This document shows, piece by piece, positions 15,977-25,344 of a stretch of DNA of 64,000 nt. Every line of letters begins with the position of its first letter. The stretch's first letter is position 1. The notes below the pieces were generated by a model. The model made no database searches, was not told the DNA's origin, and saw nothing but the letters and a program-made list of their open reading frames with translations. This stretch comes from JAVBSX01 sp051660685 (GTDB lineage: Bacteria > Planctomycetota > Planctomycetia > Pirellulales > Thermoguttaceae): the NCBI GenBank assembly GCA_051660685.1, contig JBOFQB010000093.1, forward strand, positions 1 to 64,000, given 5' to 3'. Position numbers and translations under genes: made by a program.

Positions 15977-16990
15977 ATGCTCAAACGCCTTTTTCCCTGG
16001 ATCAAATTTCTCGTCGTCCTCATCATCATTCTTTGGGTTGGACTGAAATTAAAAGACTCTTGGGATATACTCTCACAACAATCCTGGAACGTCCAACCGG
16101 CTTGGTTCATTCTCGCCGGACTCTTCTTCGTTCTCGGTTTCTTCCCCGCTTGTCTTTATTGGCGATTTGTCCTTTGGAAAATGGGACAACGACCTTCTCT
16201 TTATGGAGCAATCAGGGCCTATTATCTCAGTCAACTCGGCAAATACACCCCCGGTAAAGCACTCGCCGTTATTATGAGAGCCGAAATCATTCGCAGTAAA
16301 GAAACCCGAGCTAGTTTTGCGGCTGCTTGCGTTTTCTTTGAGACCTTCTGCATGATGTCCGTTGGTGCTTTATTAGCCGCAATCATTACCCTGTTTTGGT
16401 TTGCTGAACATCCCTTACAGTTTTATTTCGCAATCCTCAATGTCGTCATGCTCGTTGTTGCTTCTCTGCCGATTTACCCCCCCATTTTCCGAATCGTCGC
16501 CAAAAAAGTCGGGGTCGGAAAAGGTGATCCCGAGTTAGACGAAAAATTCAGAAAAATCGAGCTGAAAACCATTTTAATCGGTTGGGGCATGATGTTCTTC
16601 AGTTGGTTCTTTTTTGGGCTGAGTCTTTGGGCAACGCTCCATTCACTCGGTATTACACTTGGTCCAATCACTCAAGTGCTCCCCGAACTGATTGCTATTA
16701 TGAGCATGTCCGTTGTCTTTGGATTTATCCTTATGACTCCGGGGGGGTTGGGACCGCGAGAATGGATTCTGATCGAGACCCTTGCTCCGCTGATTGCTTT
16801 AAGTTTACAATCATCAGAACCACACCTTTCTTCGCAGGAATTATTGGCAAAAGCAACCGCCCTTGCCCTTGTGATTGCCGGTTTGCAACGGGCCGTTTCC
16901 ATTTTCGCCGAAGTCGCAGTCGCCCTATTACTCGTTGGTTTTCCCGAAAAAAAATCGGCGAATGAAAAGACAACAGAAAAAGAGGGATGA
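15977..16990 (+). CDS. LPG-synthase-like (UPF0104) integral membrane protein
   Basis: A 337-residue polytopic membrane protein of the lysylphosphatidylglycerol synthase transmembrane-region family (UPF0104/AglD-like). About eight hydrophobic segments are visible, beginning with FLVVLIIILWVGLKL. The family-typical segment AYYLSQLGKYTPGKALAVIMRAEI (quoted in part: QLGKYTPGKA) follows the second helix, and MTPGGLGPREW lies near the sixth. The soluble aminoacyl-transferase domain of true MprF is absent, so this is a flippase- or lipid-transfer-like membrane unit of unknown substrate. No ribosome-binding site is obvious. It is monocistronic between gaps of 222 and 281 bases. Confidence 0.82.
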   Translation: MLKRLFPWIKFLVVLIIILWVGLKLKDSWDILSQQSWNVQPAWFILAGLFFVLGFFPACLYWRFVLWKMGQRPSLYGAIRAYYLSQLGKYTPGKALAVIMRAEIIRSKETRASFAAACVFFETFCMMSVGALLAAIITLFWFAEHPLQFYFAILNVVMLVVASLPIYPPIFRIVAKKVGVGKGDPELDEKFRKIELKTILIGWGMMFFSWFFFGLSLWATLHSLGITLGPITQVLPELIAIMSMSVVFGFILMTPGGLGPREWILIETLAPLIALSLQSSEPHLSSQELLAKATALALVIAGLQRAVSIFAEVAVALLLVGFPEKKSANEKTTEKEG

Positions 16991-17085
16991 AAAGGAAATG
17001 AAAAGGAAGATGGTCGACCCCGTTTCCTATTACTCTGGTTTTGAAATACGGTTCAACAAACCAGACCGCAACAACAGTTTTTTTT

Positions 17086-17142
17086 GTGAACACTTGGTTT
17101 TTTTTTGATAATGTTCACCAACTCCGTCAAAGAGTTGGTGAA
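17086..17142 (+). other. Two mutually exclusive stem-loops upstream of dnaE
   Basis: TTCACCAACTC (17114-17124) pairs perfectly with GAGTTGGTGAA (17132-17142) over 11 bp with a 7-base loop. GTGAACA (17086-17092) can instead pair with TGTTCAC (17112-17118), which uses part of the same left arm. A T8 run lies between the alternatives. This could be an attenuator-like switch or simply a repeat. It is 130 bases before dnaE. Confidence 0.45.
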
Positions 17143-17160
17143 AGAATCCGGCAAAATAAG

Positions 17161-17257
17161 GTTGTCCAAAAAAAGGGAAGAAACCAGTTAACTCGCGTGA
17201 CGCCGTTATCATTCATCCCCCTATTCCCTGTCCCCCATTCCCTAATCCCTATCTCCT
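17161..17257. repeat. ACTCGCG module plus C-rich tract
   Basis: Copy of the intergenic module with core AACTCGCGTGACGCCGTTAT (compare 34997-35090, 39025-39120 and 62152-62216), followed by a CCCTATTCCC/CCTAATCCC tract that runs almost to the dnaE start. Confidence 0.6.
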
Positions 17258-17271
17258 AAACCTGATTTGAC

Positions 17272-20200
17272 ATGAGTACACTTGAGAATATTGATGAACT
17301 GCTTGAAGATGACTTTGAGTTGGAAGACGAAGAAAAGGGAATGGAGGAAGGTGAGCAACCGCAATCGGTTTTCGCCGGTTCTGACGCAATCCCGTTCGTC
17401 CATTTACACTGTCATAGTCATTATTCTTTACTGGATGGTGCTGCAAAAGTCGACCAACTTGTCAATCGGGCCGTTGAACTCAGAATGCCCGCTCTTGCAA
17501 TCACCGATCATGGAAATTTGTACGGTACTCTCGAATTCTACCAAAAAGCAAAAGAAAAAGGTCTCGCCCCCATTCTCGGTTATGAAGCGTATGTTGCACC
17601 TCACAGTCGGTTTGACCGATCCTCGGAATTGGGAAAATCGGCTTTTCATCTCACCTTACTTGCTGCAAATAAAACAGGTTATTTGAATCTGCTGAAACTC
17701 TCCAGTTCCGCTTATTTGGACGGTTTTTATTACAAACCGAGAATTGACAAAAAAGTCCTCTCTGAGTGTCATGAAGGTCTCATCTGTTTGAGCGGTTGCG
17801 CGTCCAGCGAATTTTCTCATTTGATTTTAGACGGCGAATCGGACGGAATGAAACGAGCAAAAGCAGTTGCGAGCTGGTATCGTGAACTGTTTGGGGATCG
17901 GTATTACATTGAATTACAGGATCACGGTCTTGCAATGCAACAACCGATTCTCGAAGGAGCCCTTGCAATTGCCCGGGAATTGGGGATTCCAACCGTTGCA
18001 ACCAATGATGTGCATTATCTGACACAACGGGATTCGGAAACGCAGGATTTGTTGCTTTGTGTCAACACGGGGAAACTTCGGGCTGAAACGAAACGAATGA
18101 GAATGGACTCCGACCAGTTCTTTTTCCGAAGTGGTTCTGAAATGTTGCGTGCATTGCCCGATTGCGAAGATGCAATTCGTCGAACCGTTGAAATTGCTGA
18201 ACGTTGTCAATGTGATCTGGAACTGGGGCGTCGTTTTTTTCCGGTCTTCACTCCCCCAGAAGGAGAAACATCAGATGAATTGTTAAGACGGTTGTGTATA
18301 GAAGGTCTGAAACAACGGTATAAGGGGAATACAAAACGGATTGAAAGCGAGGAACTTTCCGAAGAGGTGATGAATCGGCTGAACCGGGAACTTTCGGTGA
18401 TTCAAAAACTCGGATTCGCCAACTATTTTCTCATTGTCTGGGACTTCGTTCGTGTTGCCGAAGAACGGGGAATACATCGAACCGCAAGAGGGAGCGGGGT
18501 TGGGGCTCTCGTCTGTTTTGCGCTCAACATGTCGCATGTTTGTCCGCTTGAATTTGACCTTCTTTTTGAACGATTTTTGGATGAAAACCGGGTTGAAGCA
18601 CCTGATATTGATATTGACTTTGACCAGTTGCGACGCGGGGAGATTCTCGATTATGTCAAAGAAAAATATGGTGAGGAAAATGTTGCTCAAATTGGAACTT
18701 TTGGGACGATTGCAGCCAAAAGTTCCATAAAAGATGTCGGTCGTGTTCTCGGTATTCCTCTTGGAACGGTCAATGACATTACGAAATTGGTTCCTGAAGC
18801 GCCGAAAATGACGATCAAAAAGGCGTTCGATCAAAATGAGGAATTGCGTCAACTCTACGATTCCAATTCTGAAGTCCGCGAAGTTGTTGATTACGCCCGA
18901 CAAATTGAAGGTCTTGCCCGTTCTGCCGGAACTCATGCTTGCGCGGTTGTGATTGCGGACACTCCTTTAACAGATTATGTTCCGCTTCAAAAGGTTTCAG
19001 GAAAAGACGAAATCGTCACACAATGGTCTATGGGAGATGTGGAAAAAGCGGGATTGCTCAAAATGGACTTTTTGGGACTACGCAACCTTTCGATTCTCGA
19101 TCAGGCAATTGCGCTTGTTAAAGAAACAAATAACGGGGAAGAGATTGACCCCTATCATTTTCCTCTTGATGATAAAGAAACCTTTGCGCTGCTTTGTCGG
19201 GGTGAAACCAAAGGGGTTTTTCAGTTGGAAGGGGGCGGAATCCGAGAACTGTTGCAACGAATGAAACCCGATAATTTCCGGGATATTATCGCAACACTTG
19301 CGCTGTATCGACCTGGACCTCTTGAAGGAGGAATGGTCGATCAATATGTCGATGTCAAACATAGGCGGAAAGAAGCCGTTTATCTTCATCCCGTTATGAA
19401 AGAGGTGTTGGAAGAGACAAATGGGGTTATGGTGTATCAGGAACAGGTTATGCGAATTCTGAACCGTCTTGGAAAAATCCCGCTCTCCAGTTCCTACACC
19501 TGTATTAAAGCAATTAGTAAGAAAAAAGAAGAACAGATCAACAAGTTTCAAGGGGACTTTATTCAGGGAGCGCAGGAAAATGGTCTTTCCAAGGAACAGG
19601 CGGAAGACCTTTTTGAAATGATTAAAAAGTTTGCCGGTTACGGTTTTAATAAATCACATTCGACCGCTTATGCGCTCATTGCGTACATGACCGCTTATCT
19701 CAAAGCGCATTATCCCGTTGAATTTATGGGCGCACTTCTTTGCGGGGATATTACGGGACGGAATTTTTCGAAACGGGATGCAACGGTTGAACACATTGAA
19801 GATTGTGCCCGAATGAACATCAAGGTCATTCCCCCAGATGTCAATCATTCATTCCGGGAATATAAGGTCCGAAACGGCGAAATCCTTTTCGGACTTTCGG
19901 CAATCAAAGGTTGTGGTGATTCGACCGCAGATGCAATTCGTTTAGCAAGGGAAACAGGAGGTCCGTTCCTGAATATGTTTGATTTCTGTGAGCGTGTTGA
20001 CACCTCACAGTGTCCTAAAGCGACGATAGAATCCTTAATTAAGGCGGGTGCTTTTGATTCCTTTGGTGTTTATCGTTCACAATTGATGCAGATTGTGGAC
20101 CGGGCAATCAAAGCGGGTCAGTCGGCTGTTTTGGATCGGCAAATTGGGCAGAAAAGTCTTTTTGGAGGTGTGGAAGAGGAGGAACCGGTTGTGCAACGAA

Positions 20201-20937
20201 AGGAAGGGGGGGGACTCTCGATTCCCGGATTACCTTCTATTCCTGAATGGAGCGATCAGGAAAAATCGGGGTATGAAAAAGAGGTACTCGGGTTCTACAT
20301 GAGTACCAATCCGTTTGAACAACATGAAAAAACACTTGCCCAATATCGAACACACAATCTTTATGATGGAGTCCGGCTTGGTGATCGAACGGAAGTTCTT
20401 CTAGGAGGAATTATCAGCGACATCAAACTGTCCCAAACGAAAAATCCGAAACCGGGAAAACCGAATCAGTTCGCAATGTTCACCTTAGAAGATGCCGGTT
20501 CCACAATCCGGTCTCTTATTTGGCCCGAACAATATCAATTCTTCTCTCAGCTGGTCAAAGAGGAAAAGGTTGTTTTTGCAAAAGGACGAATTGACCGAAG
20601 TCGCAGTCAGAACGAAGATGATGCCAATTTGATTATTGACGAATTGATTGCGATTGAGGACGCGGATTCCAAACTCGCGGTTGGTCTTTCCATTTTGATT
20701 AACGAAACGCCGAATTGGGAAATCACGCTGAAAAACCTTTACGAGCTTCTTCGCGGATTTCCGGGGCGTAACGAGTTGCAGTTGCAAATCCGTTTTCAGA
20801 ATGGGAAAACGGCGGAACTGAAATGCAACAAAATGGGCATTACCGTCAATCCTGAACTTCGTCGTCATCTGGACGATTTACTGGGTCAGGAGTATTACCG
20901 CATGCTCCCTCGAACCAACAAAAACCGAAAAAGATGA
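17272..20937 (+). CDS. dnaE: DNA polymerase III alpha subunit
   Basis: A 1221-residue replicative polymerase of the DnaE1 type. After an acidic extension of about 40 residues comes a PHP domain with HLHCHSHYSLLDGA (44-57) and AITDHGN (76-82). These retain the metal-binding histidines that E. coli DnaE has lost, so an intrinsic metal-dependent 3'-5' exonuclease is plausible. The palm carries the catalytic aspartates in PDIDIDFD (444-451) and KMDFLGL (Asp 599). SAGTHACAVVI and GYGFNKSHSTAYALIAY are standard PolC/DnaE signatures. A helix-hairpin-helix region follows, then an OB fold near residues 1040-1120 (VLLGGIISDIKLSQTK). The protein should act in the replisome on the leading and lagging strands. 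No other replication gene is adjacent. Confidence 0.97.
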   Translation: MSTLENIDELLEDDFELEDEEKGMEEGEQPQSVFAGSDAIPFVHLHCHSHYSLLDGAAKVDQLVNRAVELRMPALAITDHGNLYGTLEFYQKAKEKGLAPILGYEAYVAPHSRFDRSSELGKSAFHLTLLAANKTGYLNLLKLSSSAYLDGFYYKPRIDKKVLSECHEGLICLSGCASSEFSHLILDGESDGMKRAKAVASWYRELFGDRYYIELQDHGLAMQQPILEGALAIARELGIPTVATNDVHYLTQRDSETQDLLLCVNTGKLRAETKRMRMDSDQFFFRSGSEMLRALPDCEDAIRRTVEIAERCQCDLELGRRFFPVFTPPEGETSDELLRRLCIEGLKQRYKGNTKRIESEELSEEVMNRLNRELSVIQKLGFANYFLIVWDFVRVAEERGIHRTARGSGVGALVCFALNMSHVCPLEFDLLFERFLDENRVEAPDIDIDFDQLRRGEILDYVKEKYGEENVAQIGTFGTIAAKSSIKDVGRVLGIPLGTVNDITKLVPEAPKMTIKKAFDQNEELRQLYDSNSEVREVVDYARQIEGLARSAGTHACAVVIADTPLTDYVPLQKVSGKDEIVTQWSMGDVEKAGLLKMDFLGLRNLSILDQAIALVKETNNGEEIDPYHFPLDDKETFALLCRGETKGVFQLEGGGIRELLQRMKPDNFRDIIATLALYRPGPLEGGMVDQYVDVKHRRKEAVYLHPVMKEVLEETNGVMVYQEQVMRILNRLGKIPLSSSYTCIKAISKKKEEQINKFQGDFIQGAQENGLSKEQAEDLFEMIKKFAGYGFNKSHSTAYALIAYMTAYLKAHYPVEFMGALLCGDITGRNFSKRDATVEHIEDCARMNIKVIPPDVNHSFREYKVRNGEILFGLSAIKGCGDSTADAIRLARETGGPFLNMFDFCERVDTSQCPKATIESLIKAGAFDSFGVYRSQLMQIVDRAIKAGQSAVLDRQIGQKSLFGGVEEEEPVVQRKEGGGLSIPGLPSIPEWSDQEKSGYEKEVLGFYMSTNPFEQHEKTLAQYRTHNLYDGVRLGDRTEVLLGGIISDIKLSQTKNPKPGKPNQFAMFTLEDAGSTIRSLIWPEQYQFFSQLVKEEKVVFAKGRIDRSRSQNEDDANLIIDELIAIEDADSKLAVGLSILINETPNWEITLKNLYELLRGFPGRNELQLQIRFQNGKTAELKCNKMGITVNPELRRHLDDLLGQEYYRMLPRTNKNRKR

Positions 20938-21010
20938 ACGCATGATACGTTGTATTTCGGCTAAACGACAATTTTTTCTCCCCCCTATTCCCCAGTCCCT
21001 ATCCCCTACT
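20937..21010. repeat. GTTTAGCC hairpin (inverted) and C-rich tract
   Basis: From 20937 to 20966 lies a minus-oriented, diverged member of the hairpin family (GTATCATGCG side paired with CGAAATAC, loop AAC), overlapping the last base of the dnaE stop codon. A CCCCCTATTCCCCAGTCCC tract fills the rest of this convergent gap. Confidence 0.55.
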
Positions 21011-21889
21011 TCACTTCATCCATTTTGTCAAATAATCAATCGACCGGCGATGTAAGCGGTCCATTTCGTCCGGTTCCGGCTCTCCGTGCATGAACGGAAC
21101 TCCATATCCGGGGTACTGAATGTCCCTGAGAGCTTCAATCCAATCCTGCATGTCAACGGAACCAACACCCGGCATCTGTCGGGCTCCCTCTCCATTTTCC
21201 CAAAGATAAATGAATTTCAGTTGGGAACCGCAAAGACGGATCGCTTCTGAAACCGATTCGCCGTTATGCAGAATATGGTAAGGGGCAAGAGCAATTCCAA
21301 GTCGCGGATTCCGGTTCTGATCGACAAACGCCTTGATCGAGTCAAGTGAGTCAAGCAACGTTGCTCCACTATGATTTTCAACCGCAAGAGCGGAATTGTA
21401 TTTCTCACAAAGTTCAAGAAGCGGTTTCTGCGATTCAAGAAAAGACTTCATTTGTCGCGTCAACGAACGATCCGTATTCCAACCGGTACTCCCTTGAACG
21501 GCAAGACCTCCTCCACATTTTCCGAGTAATTCGGCGTATTTGCCGTATCCTCCTGCATACGTCGAGAAGGAACAGAGTTTGAGCTTGTTCTGCGTGAGCA
21601 TTTCGGCAAGACCGTCTGACCCGAATTTCTCCAAAACGGAATCGAGATGAGGACAACCGGCCTGTCCCGACCAGATGTCAATTCCGGGATAACCGAGTTT
21701 CGCAATCCGTTCACAAGCATCTGGAAGAGCGAGCGAGGAGTAATTGATCGAGGAACAGGCCAATTGGAAAGAAACGGGCTTTTTGGACGGTTCCGTTTCC
21801 CCGACATTCAGACACCGTGAAAACCCGGTTTTAACCATCATCATCCCTGCAATTGCAGCTGATCTTTGCAAAAATATTCGTCGATTCAT
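21011..21889 (-). CDS. Tat-exported sugar isomerase/epimerase-like TIM barrel
   Basis: A 292-residue protein starting with a twin-arginine signal (MNRRIFLQRSAAIAGMMM) and followed by a xylose-isomerase-like (AP endonuclease 2 family) TIM barrel. Barrel landmarks are ACERIAKLGYPGIDIW, LALAVENHSG (metal-ligand Glu/His in VENHSG), GIALAPYHI, and PGVGSVDMQDWIEAL. The C-terminal GYGVPFMHGEPEPDE contains the last acidic ligand region. Planctomycetes encode many exported paralogs of this family whose substrates are mostly unknown. AAGGAG lies 7 bases upstream of ATG. The gene follows the M50/HlyD gene on the same strand after 52 bases that contain three TTGATCCTTA-type repeats. Confidence 0.83.
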   Translation of the reverse strand: MNRRIFLQRSAAIAGMMMVKTGFSRCLNVGETEPSKKPVSFQLACSSINYSSLALPDACERIAKLGYPGIDIWSGQAGCPHLDSVLEKFGSDGLAEMLTQNKLKLCSFSTYAGGYGKYAELLGKCGGGLAVQGSTGWNTDRSLTRQMKSFLESQKPLLELCEKYNSALAVENHSGATLLDSLDSIKAFVDQNRNPRLGIALAPYHILHNGESVSEAIRLCGSQLKFIYLWENGEGARQMPGVGSVDMQDWIEALRDIQYPGYGVPFMHGEPEPDEMDRLHRRSIDYLTKWMK

Positions 21890-21941
21890 TTGTTTGCTCC
21901 TTGTTGATCCTTATGTGATCCTTACTAATCCCTGTTGATCC

Positions 21942-24200
21942 TTACAATTTGAACGTGAAGGTGTCGTTAATTAAGCGCAAGACCCGTTGATAAAGGGATT
22001 GCGGTTCAACATGAATTTTCGCCGAACCGGTCATTCCAACGACCAAACGTAATTGCTCATTCTCAAGCGGGACCAAAACACGATACGAGGGGGAACTCGG
22101 CTTTTCAACCCCCTCCTCCGTCGTCGTCGGAACCTCCCCGCTCCCTTTCGTCGAAAGTTGCGTCGGAATCGTGTTCATCTTGCTGCTCTCAATGTCCCGC
22201 ATCTCTCCAACCGAAGAAGAAAAGGTTTCATTCGGCAATTCGTTGAACTTAAGCTCCACTTCCTGACCCGGTTTGATAAAGCCGATTTTGGATTGGTTGA
22301 CCACAATCACCCCTTCCAGACTCAAAGGATCGCCAATACTGCAAAAAACGGTTCCTGTATTCGCTGCATCAAAGGTCATTCCCAGATTCCGAGGTTCAAG
22401 CGGTGTCCCCCACCATGCTAATAATTGACCAAAAACAGGCTCTCTATACGGTTTCCAAGGAGGAGGAAAGACAATTCCACTTCGCGGAGCATGAATCTCC
22501 AACCGTTCGTAATCCCGTAATTTCCCCTGTAATTCTCTTTGAACCGCCGTTAATTGCTTCTTCTCCGATTCCAAGATAAGACTCAGGTCTTCTCGCTGCA
22601 TGATCGCCAAATGCTTCTGTTCAATCCGCTTGATTAACTGTTGCTCGCGTGCTAAAAGTTCTTTAACTTCCAATTCCAAACGGAGATTCCGTATTCGGGC
22701 TAACAACATTCCCTCATCCACATAATCACCTGGTTGGACGTAAACTTCTTCCAATTGCCCGCCAAATTCAGGCACATAAACAACCTGAGAGTTTTTGGTT
22801 GAGAGTTCAATGATAACCGGCGCAACAACCGTGTAAGGAAGTTTAACGAAAAGGAACAGGCCGATCAGGACAAAAAAACCGGTCAATGAGGTGTAAAAGC
22901 GGACTTTTTTCACGCGATAAATTCTCCCTGGAACCCAAAAAAACTTAATCACTTTAACAATCGGCATAACGACCAGACCGTAAAGCGACATCAGGGCAAT
23001 AACCTGTCCGATCACTTTCAAGCCGATTGGTTCAAAAATTTTGTAGACGAAGAACAGAATCGACGCCATAACAACCCAACGATAAATAACGGACGCAACG
23101 GTAAAGAGCGCGAACCAGATTTGGTTCTTCTGCGGGAGAAACGGGTCCGGCTGTTGTTCCATTCCCAAAAACCATTCCGAGCATTTGCGTGTTAAAATTT
23201 TCGTCGCCTTTTGCCGCAAATTGGGGATTTCCAACAAATCGGACACAATGTAATAACCGTCATATCTTAGGAGCGGATTGATGTTAAAGACAATCGTGCT
23301 GATTGAGGAGACGAACATAACGTTCAGACACAGATAATGGAGCACGCCCGGGGTTGAGAACCACCAAAAATAGGTACAACAAGCGGCGAGAATACATTCG
23401 ATGTAGACTCCGGCGACACCGATTGCGATTCTATGCCATTTACTTGGCAACATCCAAGAATCAGAGACATTACAGTAAAGACAGGGGGTAAGAACGAGGA
23501 TCATGATTCCCATTTCATGACATTCTCCGCCGTAATACTTACATGCCAAACCGTGTCCGAACTCGTGCAGGATTTTGGTCAACCCCAAAGTCACACTCAA
23601 CAGAATAATGTTGGTTGGGCTAAAGAAGGTGTAGAAGCCGGGCAATTTGGAGCGGAACTGATCGAATTCGACCAGAACGAGCATGAGGGCGGAGAGACAG
23701 AAGAGGAGACAGCAGATAATGACGACGGGGTTGAACATGAAGCGGACATAGGGGACCATTTTCCCGAGCAAGGTGTCCAGATCGAGTCCTTTGAACTTGA
23801 TACAAAGAATGTTGGAAAGGGCCCCGATAATCTCCTGTCGTCGTCGCTTATTTCGCCGTTTCAGCAGTTCATGTCCCTGATCCGGGACACCCGCAATAAT
23901 GAGTCCACTTTGGTGCAACGTCCCCAAAAAACTTTGCAAGTCCTCAAGTGTGATCTTTTGGGGCGGAAATTCCGCTTCAAAACCTTCTTTTATCTCATCC
24001 AGACTCTTGGTCCCGTCAAATCGCTGTAATATCCAGTATTCTTCGTCTTGAAATCGAAAGTATTTCAAACCAACGGGGTCTTTAATGACCCAAAAACTCC
24101 GACCGAGATAGAAACTTCGTTTTGCTTGCAAGTCCGAGCGGACCCGAATTGGCAATTTTCGGGCACTACTTGAAACCAGACTGTCAGCAAGTGAAACCAT
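21942..24200 (-). CDS. PqqD-like / M50 site-2 protease / HlyD-type fusion membrane protein
   Basis: A 752-residue fusion. Residues 38-103 resemble a PqqD/RRE-like winged helix (YFRFQDEEYWILQRFDG and later FLGTLHQSGLI). Residues 150-450 form an M50 (site-2 protease) membrane domain with the zinc motif HEFGH (212-216) and the third-ligand motif NINPLLRYDGYY (Asp 314). Residues 465-740 are an HlyD-type adaptor: half-lipoyl VPEFGGQLEEVYVQPGDYV, a helical hairpin around 510-580, the returning lipoyl strand HAPRSGIVFPP, and a beta-barrel. Similar architectures occur near peptide export systems and broadly in planctomycetes. A role in peptide processing or membrane adaptation is inferred. No substrate peptide or ABC exporter is adjacent. 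Confidence 0.85.
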   Translation of the reverse strand: MVSLADSLVSSSARKLPIRVRSDLQAKRSFYLGRSFWVIKDPVGLKYFRFQDEEYWILQRFDGTKSLDEIKEGFEAEFPPQKITLEDLQSFLGTLHQSGLIIAGVPDQGHELLKRRNKRRRQEIIGALSNILCIKFKGLDLDTLLGKMVPYVRFMFNPVVIICCLLFCLSALMLVLVEFDQFRSKLPGFYTFFSPTNIILLSVTLGLTKILHEFGHGLACKYYGGECHEMGIMILVLTPCLYCNVSDSWMLPSKWHRIAIGVAGVYIECILAACCTYFWWFSTPGVLHYLCLNVMFVSSISTIVFNINPLLRYDGYYIVSDLLEIPNLRQKATKILTRKCSEWFLGMEQQPDPFLPQKNQIWFALFTVASVIYRWVVMASILFFVYKIFEPIGLKVIGQVIALMSLYGLVVMPIVKVIKFFWVPGRIYRVKKVRFYTSLTGFFVLIGLFLFVKLPYTVVAPVIIELSTKNSQVVYVPEFGGQLEEVYVQPGDYVDEGMLLARIRNLRLELEVKELLAREQQLIKRIEQKHLAIMQREDLSLILESEKKQLTAVQRELQGKLRDYERLEIHAPRSGIVFPPPWKPYREPVFGQLLAWWGTPLEPRNLGMTFDAANTGTVFCSIGDPLSLEGVIVVNQSKIGFIKPGQEVELKFNELPNETFSSSVGEMRDIESSKMNTIPTQLSTKGSGEVPTTTEEGVEKPSSPSYRVLVPLENEQLRLVVGMTGSAKIHVEPQSLYQRVLRLINDTFTFKL

Positions 24201-24243
24201 AAAGTGGTAAAACCGGTTAAAAAAGGAAAATTACAATCTTTTT

Positions 24244-24392
24244 AGGGGATAGGGAGTAGGGAATAGGGGATAGGGATTATGAAAATTGTCGAGCCGTAAT
24301 ACTGCGGATTGGCGTTGTCGACAGAATTGAGAATGGAAGAGGGAACAGAGAGAATCCAGACCCCCATTCCCTATCCCCTATCCCCCAATTCC
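24244..24392. repeat. Opposed G-rich and C-rich tracts
   Basis: GGGGATAGGGAGTAGGGAAT-type sequence at 24244-24277 and its opposite-sense counterpart at 24361-24392 flank an AATTGAGAATGGAA segment. The C-rich copy ends at the stop codon of the next gene. The two tracts could pair with each other. Confidence 0.55.
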
Positions 24393-25094
24393 TTACGCTT
24401 TTCCTTTGGGGTTGGTAAAGCGAAGACCTTCACCTGAATGATACGACGCATACTCGGTCACAATCGCTCCTTCGGGTCCGGCGAGCATGAAATGCGGCTC
24501 GTCCAACTTGTTCAGATAGTCTTGATCGCCGACGACCAATTTTTTCGCTTTGAAGCAGGTGATGTTTCCCCCTTCTTGTGATTTCGGCAGTTGGACCCCG
24601 GACGGAACATCGGCTTCACTCCCTCCTTGCGCAAACGTCCAGATTTGTCCATGTCGGACCTGCCAACATTCATGTTTGGCCGGCATATCTTCAGCCGCTA
24701 AATGATAATGTTCGGGAATCATTTGACCCGGCAAAAGGTAAATTTCATGCCCAAAGTAATTGTGTTCCTTGTCGTTGACAAAAAAGATTCCGCCCATTCC
24801 AACATTGGCATAATCTCCGAGCTGAAAATCGTTGACCCAGAAATCGGGACTTTTGAGAATGTAATCACCCAACGAATAGTTGTGATAATCAAACAGTTCC
24901 TTAAACGCTGCTCGTGCAGCATCAGGGTTAAATTCCCCATTTTTGTAGTAAAACGTGTTTGGATGTTTTTTCAGTCCGCGTCGTCCCCGACGATGAACCG
25001 GAATCAACTGTTGAGCCGATGCTCCAACCGTCCCGGTTGCAAAAAGAGTTGCAGCAATTGCTCCAACGCGAGTAATCCAATTTCGGCGATCCAT
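24393..25094 (-). CDS. Tat-exported D-lyxose isomerase-family cupin
   Basis: A 233-residue protein with a twin-arginine-like signal (MDRRNWITRVGAIAATLFA, cleavage near ASA) and a cupin barrel of the D-lyxose/D-mannose ketol-isomerase family. The cupin metal motif is LLPGQMIPEHYHLAAEDMPAK, quoted in part as IPEHYH with the downstream Glu in KHECWQV. A later His in DEPHFMLAGPEG completes the usual set. Intracellular members interconvert D-lyxose and D-xylulose; the exported location of this one is unusual, so its substrate is uncertain. Start 25094 is chosen because it begins the signal peptide; GAAAGG is upstream. A good promoter lies at 25193-25221. Confidence 0.8.
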   Translation of the reverse strand: MDRRNWITRVGAIAATLFATGTVGASAQQLIPVHRRGRRGLKKHPNTFYYKNGEFNPDAARAAFKELFDYHNYSLGDYILKSPDFWVNDFQLGDYANVGMGGIFFVNDKEHNYFGHEIYLLPGQMIPEHYHLAAEDMPAKHECWQVRHGQIWTFAQGGSEADVPSGVQLPKSQEGGNITCFKAKKLVVGDQDYLNKLDEPHFMLAGPEGAIVTEYASYHSGEGLRFTNPKGKA

Positions 25095-25192
25095 AATAAA
25101 CCTTTCAAATAAGAGTATAAGGGAGAAAATAAAGAGACAATGAAGATACATCTGTTAAAATTCATACGGTCCTTACAACCGAAACAGACTTG

Positions 25193-25221
25193 ATTATACA
25201 CAAATGCCGGAAAAACACCAA
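25193..25221 (-). promoter_or_regulatory. Sigma-70-type promoter of the lyxose-isomerase-like gene
   Basis: On the minus strand, TTGGTG (25216-25221) and a consensus TATAAT (25193-25198) are separated by 17 bases. The predicted transcript would have a 5' leader of about 90 bases before ATG 25094. Confidence 0.55.
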
Positions 25222-25344
25222 GGGGTAAAAGCAACCAAACCTGTTTGCCGTTTAAGACCAGAACAACATTCTGCGAATCACCTCATGTTGCTTATTTTAA
25301 CCGTTCTGTGTATTTTTCCTGCATTGCGTATTTTCCCGTCTCGT

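Noticed and set aside
17114..17142. Strong hairpin considered as a terminator
   Set aside because: The T-run precedes rather than follows the hairpin on the plus strand, and the minus strand has A residues after it.
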